Shown one piece after another: positions 8,995 to 19,074 of a stretch of DNA of 64,000 bases. Positions within the stretch are counted from its first letter, which is position 1. Each line of letters begins with the position of its first letter. The notes under the pieces are model-generated. The model was not told the origin of the DNA, ran no database searches, and was given only the letters and a program-made list of their open reading frames with translations. The translations under genes were made by a program, and so were the position numbers. Origin of the DNA: Clostridia bacterium (GTDB lineage: Bacteria > Bacillota > Clostridia > TANB77 > CAG-465); contig JAOAHC010000014.1 of NCBI GenBank assembly GCA_026415435.1, positions 1 through 64,000 on the forward strand, in the 5' to 3' direction.

Positions 8995-10356
8995 ATGCCA
9001 TATATTGAACCGGGCGTATATCTAAAAGCGGTCTCAAATCTTGTTACTGCTGGTGGTTTCACACCTGCATTAACCCCACTTGTTATTGGTTCTGGTGCTA
9101 CAATATTAAAAAGAACAGAAGTTATAACAAGGAGTACCGAAAGTTACGATGTATTACCAACCAATGCTGTTGATATAAAATTGGTTGGTTATACTGAAAA
9201 AAAGAATAACTTTGTTAAAGGTACTGATTACACTTTTGATCCTGCTAATCCTAACAAGATAACATGGCTTAGCGGAGGAAACAATCCAGCCAATGGCGAA
9301 AAATACACAGTTATATACACTTATGAAGTTAATGATGAACAATTTGTACCAAGATTAATAACAAGCTTAGAAGATATTGAAAAATATTATGGTACAGATA
9401 TTAAGACCGAAGAAGGCGGAGACATCAATAGAATAGCTCTTGCTTTAAGAATAGTTCTTGGAATGGGAGCAAAATCAGTATATGCTTTACAAGTAAAACC
9501 TAATAAAATAACAAAAAAAGTTACGGCTGTAGAGTATCAAGAAGCTCTTGATAAATATGCTAAGTTTATAAATGATGTATGGAGAATAGTTCCTGTTGAT
9601 CTTGATGACAATATAAATGGTGTCATTGATGCTCATGCAAGAACAATGTCAGGATGGGAAGAAAGAATGGAAAGATGTGTTGTGTATGGTAAGAAGCATG
9701 ACGAACTAACTTCTTTTGATGATGTTCTTGCAACAATAGGTGGGTATGCTACATCCAAATCAAATAAAAGAGCGACAGTTATATATCCCGATAAAGCTAC
9801 AATGCTTCTTGATGATGGAGCTTATCACGAAGTAGATGCACCATTTATAGCGGCAGCATATGCTGGACTTGAAGCATCTTTACCAGTTCAACAATCAAAA
9901 ACTAGATCAAAGATAACAATATTTAACGAATTAAAAGGTATTAAGATGACAAGAACCCAAAAGAATGCATTAGCTGAAAAAGGTGTAATGATACTTGAAC
10001 AGCCTTATGGTCCAGGAACAGATATTATTATAAGACATCAATTAACTACAGACATGACTAACGCACAAACAAGAGAAAATTCACTTCTTGGTATAACTGA
10101 TTATTGTTCAAAATATTTAAGAACTTCTGTTGAACAATATATCGGAAAATACAATATTACACCTGACACAATATCTAGAGTAAAAGGAAGTTTAAGCTCT
10201 GCATTATCACAATTAACAAATGATGGGGTTATTATATCTGGCGTTATAAAGTCTTTAGCTCAAGATGTTAATAATCCAGACACATTGTTAGTTGAAGTAG
10301 AAATACTTCCACCATATCCATGCAACTACATCAAGATAACATTGTATGTTGACTAA
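8995..10356 (+). CDS. Tail sheath protein
   Basis: Polymerises around the tail tube and contracts at infection. The 453-residue product begins MPYIEPGVYL, the typical N terminus of phage sheath proteins, and has the conserved C-terminal region (LRTSVEQYIGKYN, then VEVEILPPYPCNYIKITLYV). A central variable domain spans about residues 85-330. It is followed by the tube gene, as in most myoviruses. GAGAGGTG sets the start. Confidence 0.9.
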   Translation: MPYIEPGVYLKAVSNLVTAGGFTPALTPLVIGSGATILKRTEVITRSTESYDVLPTNAVDIKLVGYTEKKNNFVKGTDYTFDPANPNKITWLSGGNNPANGEKYTVIYTYEVNDEQFVPRLITSLEDIEKYYGTDIKTEEGGDINRIALALRIVLGMGAKSVYALQVKPNKITKKVTAVEYQEALDKYAKFINDVWRIVPVDLDDNINGVIDAHARTMSGWEERMERCVVYGKKHDELTSFDDVLATIGGYATSKSNKRATVIYPDKATMLLDDGAYHEVDAPFIAAAYAGLEASLPVQQSKTRSKITIFNELKGIKMTRTQKNALAEKGVMILEQPYGPGTDIIIRHQLTTDMTNAQTRENSLLGITDYCSKYLRTSVEQYIGKYNITPDTISRVKGSLSSALSQLTNDGVIISGVIKSLAQDVNNPDTLLVEVEILPPYPCNYIKITLYVD

Positions 10357-10447
10357 TATATATGACTAGTTGCAAAAATACTTGATGTTATAAAAGGAAA
10401 TTGTTCATTATAATATAATTTTTAATTTAAAAGGAAGGTGAACATAA

Positions 10448-11038
10448 ATGGCTAATAGAGGTGTAGCAGATCAATGGACCTTTAAAGATGCCCATCTGGA
10501 TCCTAATATAGCCGCTGGTGATGCTAATAAATTCGTGTCTGCTGCAAGATGTATTTTATATGCAGCTCCAGCAGATAAAATATCTGCTGGCCAAAGTGCA
10601 TTTCAAAGAATAGGTGTTGTTCAAGGTTACAGCTGGGGAGAACAAAAACAATTAGAAATGATATTTGAATTAGGTTCAGATATACCATATTTCATACCAG
10701 GAAGAACTACAGGTCAAATATCAATTTCAAGAATATTATTATCGGGACAAGATTTATTAAATCTTGTATATAAAAGTGAAATGGATGGTAAGGACCCTGA
10801 TCCCAAAAACTGGATTAGATCATTAAGAGATGTTAATATACCTCTTGATTTAATGTTCTGTTTTTATGGTGAAGGAGCAACAAAAGGTGTATATGATAAT
10901 GTATACACAAGACTATTTAAGAATTGTTGGATGCAATCAAGAAATGAAAGTATATCAGCAGGACAAATACTTGTTGCAGAAAATGTAAGTATTATGTATG
11001 AATATGTATCAGATTACGTTTTCCAAAATAAGGGTTGA
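10448..11038 (+). CDS. Tail tube protein
   Basis: A 196-residue protein directly after the sheath gene and ahead of the chaperone and tape-measure genes, which is the standard place for the inner tube subunit. The sequence has alternating beta strands (FQRIGVVQGYSW, LEMIFELGSDIPYF) ending in ILVAENVSIMYEYV, in line with tube proteins. AAGGAAGGTG sets the ATG. A very strong terminator follows. Confidence 0.75.
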   Translation: MANRGVADQWTFKDAHLDPNIAAGDANKFVSAARCILYAAPADKISAGQSAFQRIGVVQGYSWGEQKQLEMIFELGSDIPYFIPGRTTGQISISRILLSGQDLLNLVYKSEMDGKDPDPKNWIRSLRDVNIPLDLMFCFYGEGATKGVYDNVYTRLFKNCWMQSRNESISAGQILVAENVSIMYEYVSDYVFQNKG

Positions 11039-11092
11039 TTTCGAAATAATAAAAGAGGGTGAAATAAACAACCCTCTTTTATTATTTCGAAA
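11039..11092 (+). terminator. Very strong hairpin after tail tube gene
   Basis: A perfect 22-bp inverted repeat (11039-11060 with 11071-11092) with a 10-nt loop; the distal arm contains a T run. It separates the highly expressed tube gene from the weakly expressed chaperone and tape-measure genes. Confidence 0.85.
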
Positions 11093-11145
11093 ATAAATAT
11101 ATACTTATATTTAGAAACATATAAATAATGGAGGGTGATTTAACA

Positions 11146-11598
11146 ATGGAACAAAACAAAAAAATAGAAGATTTTAGCGTAATGGATGACTTAAATATCT
11201 TTTTTGACAACTTTATAAAAACAGGAGAGGTTGTTAAAGAAAAGGAAATTGCACCAAATTTTAAGGTAAAATTAAGAGTTTTAAACACGGGGGAGCTATT
11301 AGCTGCAGAAACTATATTGAAAGCAACCAACGATATACCTACTGATATAGTTGCAAAAGTAAGAGCTGCAAGCATATTGTCGCAAGCAATAATATCAATC
11401 AATGATTTAGATATTGAAAAAAATAATGCAACGCAAGAAGAAAACAATCTAAGAAGAATCAATCTTTACAAACAATTACTAAGAATGCCTGCTATAATTG
11501 TGCAAAAAACGTACGCATTATATATTGATGCCGTTCAAGAGCAAAACAGTCTATATGAAAATTTAGATGAAACGGTTGAAAAAGTAAAAAATTTTTAG
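11146..11598 (+). CDS. Tail assembly chaperone, short form (gpG-like)
   Basis: A 150-residue, largely helical protein between tube and tape measure. GGAGGGTGAT makes the ATG at 11146 the likely start rather than the in-frame ATG at 11128. By analogy with lambda gpG and similar myovirus proteins, it should coat the tape measure while the tube assembles. It ends at a TAG that directly follows a slippery heptamer, and the -1 frame continues as a second chaperone domain. Confidence 0.75.
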   Translation: MEQNKKIEDFSVMDDLNIFFDNFIKTGEVVKEKEIAPNFKVKLRVLNTGELLAAETILKATNDIPTDIVAKVRAASILSQAIISINDLDIEKNNATQEENNLRRINLYKQLLRMPAIIVQKTYALYIDAVQEQNSLYENLDETVEKVKNF

Positions 11599-11650
11599 AT
11601 ACACCATTCGGAAGTATAGTTTCTACCGTGCTATATGAAAAGAATGGTGT
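11589..11650 (+). promoter_or_regulatory. -1 ribosomal frameshift signal
   Basis: The in-frame slippery heptamer A AAT TTT is at 11589-11595, with the zero-frame TAG at 11596-11598. After a 5-nt spacer comes a stem: ACACCATTC (11601-11609) pairs with GAATGGTGT (11642-11650), and an inner GTATAG/CTATAT pairing (11614-11619, 11631-11636) shortens the loop. An overlapping A AAA AAT (11586-11592) is an alternative slip site. Confidence 0.85.
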
Positions 11651-12248
11651 TATAACAGAAGAAAGATTTAAAAAAATGACGGTAGCTCAATGGATTTTTC
11701 ATTATATAGAAATTATGAAACACAAAAAAGAGGATATCAGTGTTTTAAATGACTTATTAAAATATAATATAAGAACCATCTCAGAAGACATAGATTTACT
11801 TGGTGTTGTTATAAATAGCGAAGGTGGAAAATCCATGATAGAAATAAAAAGGAAATTTAGAGAAGATCAAGATCAAAATCAAGATAAAGCAAAAGATAAT
11901 AAAAACAGTAAAAATACAAATGATGTTGTGTCAAATACAAACGAAATATTAAATGATACAGATAAAGAGCTTCTCGACTTTTTTAATTCAGTTCCTGAAA
12001 CAATGGCACCAACAAAGGAGCAAATAAATATTGATAAATATTGTCTCCCAACAGTTGATGTAAAAGAAAAGATGAAGCTTGGTTTTGAAATAGAAGATAC
12101 ATTGATTGAAAAGATAACTGTTTTAAATAACGATATTGCAGAATTAGAGAGTTTACAACAAAAACACAATAGTGAAATTATCGCAAGCAACGACTTTGAA
12201 GTCGTGGATAGCTTGTCTGATGATGAAAAACCACATCTTGGTTTTTAG
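11592..12248 (+). CDS. Tail assembly chaperone, frameshift extension (gpT-like)
   Basis: This frame is open from the slip site to 12248 and has no convincing ribosome site of its own; a GTG at 11628 lacks an upstream purine core. It is therefore best read as the -1 extension of the upstream chaperone, giving a fusion of about 367 residues. The extension has a helical first part (MTVAQWIFHYIEIMKHKK), an Asn/Asp/Lys-rich linker and a terminal coiled coil. Fusion chaperones of this kind bind the tape measure and recruit tube subunits. Confidence 0.75.
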   Translation, partial: FLDTPFGSIVSTVLYEKNGVITEERFKKMTVAQWIFHYIEIMKHKKEDISVLNDLLKYNIRTISEDIDLLGVVINSEGGKSMIEIKRKFREDQDQNQDKAKDNKNSKNTNDVVSNTNEILNDTDKELLDFFNSVPETMAPTKEQINIDKYCLPTVDVKEKMKLGFEIEDTLIEKITVLNNDIAELESLQQKHNSEIIASNDFEVVDSLSDDEKPHLGF

Positions 12249-12266
12249 AAGGAAGGTGAATGAATA

Positions 12267-15200
12267 ATGGAACAAGACAATTCATTAAAAACATATCTTG
12301 AACAGATGACCATAATGCAACAGCAACAACTTCAAATACTTGCTGATATGAATGCTAAACAATCACATGAATCAAGCTTACAACAACAACAACTTAATGC
12401 TATGCAAAAATTAAGCTTTCAAACACAAATGCAACAAAATTTTAATCCGAGTGCGTATTCAAACTATGCACAATCCTATATGCCCCCAATGGTACCATTG
12501 TCTCCAGCTGCACAACAACAATCTCAACAATTTAAAGAGTATGCTCGACAAGTTATAAACCCTAAAAACACATATGGTTTTTTAGATAGTATAATACCGT
12601 CGCCATCAAGAGTATCAAACAGTACAGCAACATTATTGGCTATAGATTATGGGTCAAGAGTTGCTCAAGCGGGTATAGCAGGGATTGGTGCAGCGGCAGG
12701 TATGGCATCAAGTTGGCTTATCGGCTCATTACTTCCTGGAGTTCTTGGTTTTGGAACAAGCATGTTGGGCGGAGCAGTTGTTGGTAGTATTGTTGATATT
12801 GCTATAAAAGAAATGAAGAAACAGTCAGCTTACGAACAATTTCTTATGAGAGAATCTTATAAATTTATTAATCCCAATGAGTCAAAAAACGATAGAGATA
12901 CAGCCGGGTTCTCAATAGCAGAAGCAAGAAAAGCAGCTACAGATTTGAGAACTATGAACAAAGATTTTTATATAAAAGATGAAGAGATGATGAGTCTTGT
13001 AAGAAAATACACGGAAGGCGGACTACTTAAGGATGTTCATGATTACAAAACATTTAAGGAAAAGGTTGCTTCACTAACCAAGAATGTAAAGGCTGGTGCA
13101 TTATTACTTAATGAAACATATGACAGCATAGCAGAACTTTTAAGTGCTTTTAAAAAGGCTGGAATTGATCAGAAAGATTTTAATAAAATAATATCTGACT
13201 TTAAAGTGCTTGGATCATATATGGGTGTAAATGCAGGAGATTTACAGAGAGATTTTCTAAATATTGTATCTTCTAATAATACAGGCACAGGTAATTCCAA
13301 CAAAATAGGATTGTCAAGAATTACAGATACTGCTTTGTATACTGATGCATGGTACGAATACCTTAAAGAAAAAACAAACAGAACACCTCAAGAGGATATC
13401 CAGAGTAATCTAATTGTCAATTTGGGTGGATCAGAAAAAACATCAGAATATTTATATAACATACAAGAAAATCTAATAGATAGCAACGACAAATTTACAA
13501 GGGTGGCATTAACTTTTTTTGATTACGATACTGCAAATAAACAATTTTTATTTAATAGAGTTAAATTCAATGAATTCTTAAAATCAGGATCAGATTATAA
13601 TACATTGATTGAAGAATATGCTGCAAAGATGAATGATTTGGCACAAAGCGGAAACCAAAACGCTATTCTTGATTGGCAAAACAATGCTCCGAATTATATT
13701 AAAAACACCTTAAAAGAGGGCGAATTAACAAAAATGATTACTGAAGTCATTCATTCTTTCGCAAGATCATCAGGGTTAAATGAAGCAAATCTTGATTTCA
13801 CACAAGTGCTTGGATTAATGGGTGTTAGCGACAACAATATAAAAAATTTACTCGGTGGATTTTTACAGTTCAGAGAACAAAAAGGTGATGATTATGGTCG
13901 TATAATGAAGCTTCAGTCTATATGGGAGCAACAAAATGTCGAAGTGAGATCTCAAATTCCAAGTATAAAAGATTTAGTATCTCAAAAGTGGGATGCTGTT
14001 AAAGAATCAATATATAAACCATTTAGATTTATCAAAGAAGATATAGAGGATGCATTATTGGGGATTTCTGACAGATGGTATAATACGAGCGAAAGAATAA
14101 TGACTAAGCCGGATAAATACTATACAATTAAATCGAACATAAAGTCGCTCAACGTTGAAGATGTTCATAAGAATTTTGAAGATGCAAATAAGACTATATC
14201 GCTTATAGGAATTAAATTCAAAGATTTAGCAAACAAGGGATATAGTGTTGATCAAAATCTTAGTACATTTTTAAATAAAACTTTAGAAAGTTCAATTAAG
14301 AGTATTTCATATACAAGAGATGTTATAGATAGAGACAGTTGGCAATTTGTTGATAAAACAATTTCTAAGTTCAAAGATATCATAATAAAATCGGCAGCAG
14401 ACGCAGACATATCAGAATCAATACTGGCGGCACTAGTTAAATGGGATCAAAAAGATAACAAGAAAAAAGAAACCAACGAGAACATTAAGAGTATGGCTGA
14501 CAAACTAGGTAAATTAATGTTTAAATATGGCGGAAATCAAAATATGGCTTTGGCGGCACTGATTGGTGGAGACGAAACTAAATCACAAATAGACAACGCA
14601 CTAAAAGAATTAGGATATAACATAACAGAGTTAGTTAAAAACGGACAACAAGGAGTTCTTAATGCTATTGATTTAAAAGATCTCGGCATTACGCTTTCAA
14701 AAGAATTAAAAAACGCTATTGAAACAATCATGAAAAAAGATATCGGTAATGAAGAAACAAAAAAACAAACTTCGGTTAGTAATAAGTCAGAAATAGAAGA
14801 TTTTCTTAATAAAAAAATAACTCAATTTAGTGATGTAACAGCTGATGACCTAAATAAGATCATTGACTTATATACGGCTGATAAACCTGATTCTGTAATG
14901 CGAGGTCAAGGGCAAGCATTTTATAATGCTGCTAAGTCAGCAGGTCTAGATCCACTATTCCTAGTATCTTTAGCTGGTCATGAAACTGGATGGGGAACAA
15001 GCAAATTTGCTAAAGACAGGTATAATTTTTTTGGCATAGGAGCTGTTGATAGTAATCCAGATAAAGCTTACTCATACAATGACAAGACTTTAGAGCAAGC
15101 TCTTATAGAACAATCAAAATGGATAAAAAAGAATTATGTAGATAAAGGACAAGACACTGTTTATACATTATTCTGGAACAATGGAAAACATGAATATTCT

Positions 15201-17510
15201 TCAGACAAACATGAACCAAATGATCCTTTATCAGAAGATGAAAAAATAGCTAGAATAATGAAAGACTCCCAAAAGCTTATCGGTAAAAAAATAGGTGTTT
15301 TGGACGACAACAATACTGTTGTAATTAATCCATTTATAAAGTTTGATACAATTCAAGTTAATAAAGATAAAAATGGAAAAAATATGAGTTTTATTAATTC
15401 AAATTATGTTAGTGCTCCAACATCCAAATATAATAACAATTCTTTAAATGAAATATTTGATATAATGAATTTTCAAAATGGATTATCTATAACAGAAGAA
15501 CAATATAAGCAAGCACACGATCAAATGGAAAAAGAAATATTAGAATCTGGTGGTTTTTGGGATAAATTTAGGGGCTATCAACTTTGGAAACAATATAAAT
15601 ATGCAGAAAAAGGAAAAGTTTCTGGATATGTGATTTTAAAAAAAGGCACTGACTTATATGAAGCTAATCTTGAGAGGGCAAAAAAGAGATTCGAAGACTT
15701 TCAAAATGAAAGAAGTGGCGGAAAATATAATCAAATAAAGGAGCTTGAAAATGAATATAATAAAATTGTTAAAGACGGTGGAGGAAATGGAAAGTTAAGC
15801 TCATATCAAGAAAGTCTTGTTCTTAAAATGGTTGGTCAAAAAATGGGTATAACAGAAAATCAATTTAAAAATATTGGGGATTATCAGTTAGCCATAATAG
15901 AAGCTGCACAGAATTTTTATAAAACAAATTATGATGCTATGTCTAATTTTATGCTTAACCAAACAGATCCGAATCGTTACAAACTTAGTGAGTCTGGTCA
16001 AAGATTTAAAAATTTAGATATGACAGATAAGGCAGCTACATTGGAATTGATGAAGGTGCTTGAAAAATTAGATGTTGTAATGCAAGGTGTTGAAAATAAA
16101 AAAATATCTGAATTAAATAAAAAAGTAGTTGTTGCAGATGTAGTTGAAGGAAGAACAATTTACAGTAAAACAGTAACAACAGATGTATCAAGAGATATAT
16201 TCACTAAAGATGAAAAAACAAAATTACAACATTTGTTTAGGGATGAAAATGGAAATATTTATTATGATCCTTATAATGAAAATAAAAACCAAAAAATGAC
16301 ACATTCTGATTTACTTGAGTGGCAAAAAAATGGAGCAGTTATAGATTATTTTTCTTCTGTCAGAGAAGCTGTTAATAATTATGTAAAAACAGATTCTGGC
16401 AAAAAAAGTGGTATCAAAGAATTAGGGGAAGGTGCAACTTATGAAGAGTTAATAAATTCAACTAAAGAAAGTTATAAGAATATGATAAAAGAAAGTTTTG
16501 ACTTTGCTTCTCAACTTAATAAGGTTAAAAACACACTTACACATTCAGATATTTTAACAGATACCCAAATAAACAATATTATGTCTGCCATAAAAAACAA
16601 AGATATTGATACACTCAAAAAAATAAGAGATGATTTAAATAAACAAGGAAGAACAGATCCAGACATTAAAACTTCAAATGTAACTGATCAAATTAATGAT
16701 TTGATAAAATTGATAGATAAATTAAGTGGATTAAAAACAGATGATTTTGAAAAGATTTTAAACCAAATAGAAGAGTTACAAAAAACATCTGCAGATGTTG
16801 GAAAAGGCGGCAAAATGTTATTTGGTTTACTCGAAGAATCAGGAAAAATAAAATTAGATGAAAAAATACAAGAAATAATAGGACCGGAGTTAAAGAATTT
16901 AAAAGTAACAACAAATCAAATATTTGAAGCACTTCAATATGGTGGAAAAGTAACAGACAAAAATGGTTATGTAATCGCCACGATAGATGCTAAAAATATG
17001 CAAACACTAACTGAAAAAATTGCAATAGCTATGTCAGACACTATAAAAGATAAATTAAAAACTAGTGATGATATAAATAAATTAAAAGAAAGTGCAAATT
17101 TAATGAAAAATGGCGACTATATAATTAAAAAGCTGGATGAATTAATTCAAGTTAAGGAAATAGAATCCGGAGGAAAATTAAATAAGGAAGATTTAAAGAA
17201 AGTAAAACAAGAAGAAGAAAGATTACAAAACGAAATAATACAGCAATATGTGATTGGACTTACAGAAATGGGTAAAAAAACCGAAGAAATGTCAGATAAG
17301 GCAGGTCAATTAGGTGATACGGCACAAAAATTTGTATCAACTTTTGCGGAGTATGACAAAGCAATAGGCGAAGCAATAGATATAATGAACAAAAGAATAA
17401 ACAATCTAAAACCAGCATATAATCCAAACACATCAACATCTTTTAAACCTACAGACACAACACTAGGTAATTTTTCACACAATCCATATGGAGGTTTTGT
17501 AGGATTTTAA
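12267..17510 (+). CDS. Tape measure protein with glucosaminidase domain
   Basis: A 1747-residue protein that sets tail length and is ejected during infection. It opens with Gln-rich sequence, has a hydrophobic Gly/Ala-rich segment at about 118-180 that may cross the host membrane, and is mostly helical elsewhere. Residues about 874-1008 match a peptidoglycan glucosaminidase (GH73-like) domain: 'LVSLAGHETGWGTSKFA' with Glu906 as likely catalytic acid, then 'YNFFGIGA'. This would open the cell wall during genome entry. Its length is the longest in the tail module, and its place after the G/GT frames is diagnostic. GGAAGGTGA sets the start. Confidence 0.9.
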   Translation: MEQDNSLKTYLEQMTIMQQQQLQILADMNAKQSHESSLQQQQLNAMQKLSFQTQMQQNFNPSAYSNYAQSYMPPMVPLSPAAQQQSQQFKEYARQVINPKNTYGFLDSIIPSPSRVSNSTATLLAIDYGSRVAQAGIAGIGAAAGMASSWLIGSLLPGVLGFGTSMLGGAVVGSIVDIAIKEMKKQSAYEQFLMRESYKFINPNESKNDRDTAGFSIAEARKAATDLRTMNKDFYIKDEEMMSLVRKYTEGGLLKDVHDYKTFKEKVASLTKNVKAGALLLNETYDSIAELLSAFKKAGIDQKDFNKIISDFKVLGSYMGVNAGDLQRDFLNIVSSNNTGTGNSNKIGLSRITDTALYTDAWYEYLKEKTNRTPQEDIQSNLIVNLGGSEKTSEYLYNIQENLIDSNDKFTRVALTFFDYDTANKQFLFNRVKFNEFLKSGSDYNTLIEEYAAKMNDLAQSGNQNAILDWQNNAPNYIKNTLKEGELTKMITEVIHSFARSSGLNEANLDFTQVLGLMGVSDNNIKNLLGGFLQFREQKGDDYGRIMKLQSIWEQQNVEVRSQIPSIKDLVSQKWDAVKESIYKPFRFIKEDIEDALLGISDRWYNTSERIMTKPDKYYTIKSNIKSLNVEDVHKNFEDANKTISLIGIKFKDLANKGYSVDQNLSTFLNKTLESSIKSISYTRDVIDRDSWQFVDKTISKFKDIIIKSAADADISESILAALVKWDQKDNKKKETNENIKSMADKLGKLMFKYGGNQNMALAALIGGDETKSQIDNALKELGYNITELVKNGQQGVLNAIDLKDLGITLSKELKNAIETIMKKDIGNEETKKQTSVSNKSEIEDFLNKKITQFSDVTADDLNKIIDLYTADKPDSVMRGQGQAFYNAAKSAGLDPLFLVSLAGHETGWGTSKFAKDRYNFFGIGAVDSNPDKAYSYNDKTLEQALIEQSKWIKKNYVDKGQDTVYTLFWNNGKHEYSSDKHEPNDPLSEDEKIARIMKDSQKLIGKKIGVLDDNNTVVINPFIKFDTIQVNKDKNGKNMSFINSNYVSAPTSKYNNNSLNEIFDIMNFQNGLSITEEQYKQAHDQMEKEILESGGFWDKFRGYQLWKQYKYAEKGKVSGYVILKKGTDLYEANLERAKKRFEDFQNERSGGKYNQIKELENEYNKIVKDGGGNGKLSSYQESLVLKMVGQKMGITENQFKNIGDYQLAIIEAAQNFYKTNYDAMSNFMLNQTDPNRYKLSESGQRFKNLDMTDKAATLELMKVLEKLDVVMQGVENKKISELNKKVVVADVVEGRTIYSKTVTTDVSRDIFTKDEKTKLQHLFRDENGNIYYDPYNENKNQKMTHSDLLEWQKNGAVIDYFSSVREAVNNYVKTDSGKKSGIKELGEGATYEELINSTKESYKNMIKESFDFASQLNKVKNTLTHSDILTDTQINNIMSAIKNKDIDTLKKIRDDLNKQGRTDPDIKTSNVTDQINDLIKLIDKLSGLKTDDFEKILNQIEELQKTSADVGKGGKMLFGLLEESGKIKLDEKIQEIIGPELKNLKVTTNQIFEALQYGGKVTDKNGYVIATIDAKNMQTLTEKIAIAMSDTIKDKLKTSDDINKLKESANLMKNGDYIIKKLDELIQVKEIESGGKLNKEDLKKVKQEEERLQNEIIQQYVIGLTEMGKKTEEMSDKAGQLGDTAQKFVSTFAEYDKAIGEAIDIMNKRINNLKPAYNPNTSTSFKPTDTTLGNFSHNPYGGFVGF

Positions 17511-17547
17511 CAATCATCATATTGTTGTTTACAATTGTGTTTTGTTT

Positions 17548-17584
17548 TAAAATAAGACTAGGAACATTACCTAGTCTTATTTTA
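17548..17584 (+). terminator. Intrinsic terminator after tape measure gene
   Basis: A perfect 15-bp stem (17548-17562 with 17570-17584) with a 7-nt loop; the distal arm ends in TTTTA. It separates the tape measure from the baseplate genes. Confidence 0.8.
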
Positions 17585-17609
17585 TAAGGTTACAGGAGGT
17601 GTATAAATT

Positions 17610-18254
17610 GTGAATATATCATCAAAAACACAAAACGATTTAATTGAGACAACGCTGGATTATTGTCAAAGAATAATTAACAAAATGAAAGAGATATCTG
17701 TTTTTATCGAAAGCGAAGATAGAAAAAATAATGCTGGATTATATGTTAATATGATTAAAGTAAATAAGATGAGAGAGGAAATAAGAATACTTAGAAAAAA
17801 AATACATGAAAATATCGCTACAATCAATTTTATGTATAACAACATATCGTTAGACGATAAAGATTATGATGAATATTTAAACAAAATAAACAGGAATGCA
17901 ACATTTGTTCAGAGCGACTTGTTTGACATGATTAATAAAAATATTGTTTTTACCAAAAATTCAAAGATAGCAAATATTGTTTTTAAATTCAGAAATAATG
18001 GATTTGAAGAATGGGATGATAATATTGTTTTAAAGATAATAATATATAATAAAAACACAGGTGTGCGCACAGAACAATATGCATATTTAAAACAGCAACA
18101 TGTAAATACTGGAGATGTAGGCGAATTTGTAATAAATGAACTTGTTATGCCACCATTGAAAAACATATATAATGTTACTTTAGAACTTGTTAATCAGTCA
18201 GACAATTATATATATTGCTCTGAAAAAATTTCTGATTTAAATGTCTCGGATTAA
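17610..18254 (+). CDS. Tail-associated protein, function unknown
   Basis: A 214-residue protein starting at a GTG after AGGAGGTG; the overlapping TTG would stop at once. The N-terminal 90 residues form a helical hairpin or coiled coil. The C-terminal part (VFKFRNNGFEEWDDNIVLKI...LELVNQS) reads as a beta sandwich like Ig-type virion domains. It lies first after the tape measure, so a tail tip or baseplate role is likely. Confidence 0.4.
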   Translation: MNISSKTQNDLIETTLDYCQRIINKMKEISVFIESEDRKNNAGLYVNMIKVNKMREEIRILRKKIHENIATINFMYNNISLDDKDYDEYLNKINRNATFVQSDLFDMINKNIVFTKNSKIANIVFKFRNNGFEEWDDNIVLKIIIYNKNTGVRTEQYAYLKQQHVNTGDVGEFVINELVMPPLKNIYNVTLELVNQSDNYIYCSEKISDLNVSD

Positions 18255-18276
18255 AATATACTAAGGTGGTGATTGC

Positions 18277-19068
18277 ATGATAAATCCAATAACAATTCAG
18301 GATAGAAACTGGACATTTGACTATAGCAAATATGAACTATCTAGAAGAAACAACATCATAATAGTATCATCTATTTATGAAAATATATCAGCAGAAAATA
18401 CCGAATTATTTATCCGTATAATAAATTCAAGATATTGTTATAAAACAGGAGATGTTGCTCCATATCATTATTATGTAGATGTTGATGGAACAATATATAA
18501 AACAAAAGAAGATACTTTGAAATTGAATCCAGTTTATGAACTAAAGAGTTTTGAAAACGATTTAATAATAATGATTATGAATACAGATATAACAAAAATA
18601 ACAGATAAACAAAGACAATCTTTAATAGAGTTATTAGGAGAGCTTAGCAATAAATACAGAATTGCTGCAAATAGAATAAGTTTTTATCCAGAATTATACG
18701 CAGACAGCTGCGGATCTTCTGATATAATAAACAGCATAATAAAGGATGTAATAAAATACAAAAACACCCTAAACAAACTTAATAGTATTTGTGAAAATTC
18801 AGATGGTGAAAATCCTAATATATCTGATTATATTGGGTTAATTAGAACAAATGAGAATTGTTATACAATAAATGATTTAAGTGTTAAATTTAATGTAAGC
18901 GAGGATATTTTGATAAAATTAAATCCGCATATAACAGGAGATTTTACACCTGGTCAATTAATATTTTACCCAAAAACTATTTCATCAAAAGTAATAGAAT
19001 TATCAGATTACTTTAAAAAACACTCTGATAAATATTATATGTTATCTAAAACAAAATTGGAAGGATGA
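18277..19068 (+). CDS. Degenerate amidase-like plus LysM tail protein
   Basis: A 263-residue protein. Residues 20-165 resemble an Amidase_2/PGRP domain: a YHYYVDVDGTIYKT stretch and a later 'RISFYPELYADSCGS' where active enzymes have gHrd...CPG. The zinc-binding histidines expected after the first strand and in the later motif are absent (VSSIYE; SFYPE), so it is probably inactive. Residues about 187-238 (TINDLSVKFNVSEDILIKLN) look like a LysM wall-binding domain. It likely helps the tail tip bind peptidoglycan. Start ATG after AAGGTGGTGAT. Confidence 0.6.
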   Translation: MINPITIQDRNWTFDYSKYELSRRNNIIIVSSIYENISAENTELFIRIINSRYCYKTGDVAPYHYYVDVDGTIYKTKEDTLKLNPVYELKSFENDLIIMIMNTDITKITDKQRQSLIELLGELSNKYRIAANRISFYPELYADSCGSSDIINSIIKDVIKYKNTLNKLNSICENSDGENPNISDYIGLIRTNENCYTINDLSVKFNVSEDILIKLNPHITGDFTPGQLIFYPKTISSKVIELSDYFKKHSDKYYMLSKTKLEG

Positions 19069-19074
19069 TGTTAA

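Noticed and set aside
11628-12248. Independent gene starting at GTG 11628
   Set aside because: No ribosome site, and the frame is open back to a slippery heptamer; frameshift product is the better reading.
18277-19068. Active amidase endolysin
   Set aside because: Zinc-binding histidines are absent, and the true endolysin with all ligands is at 40380-41180.
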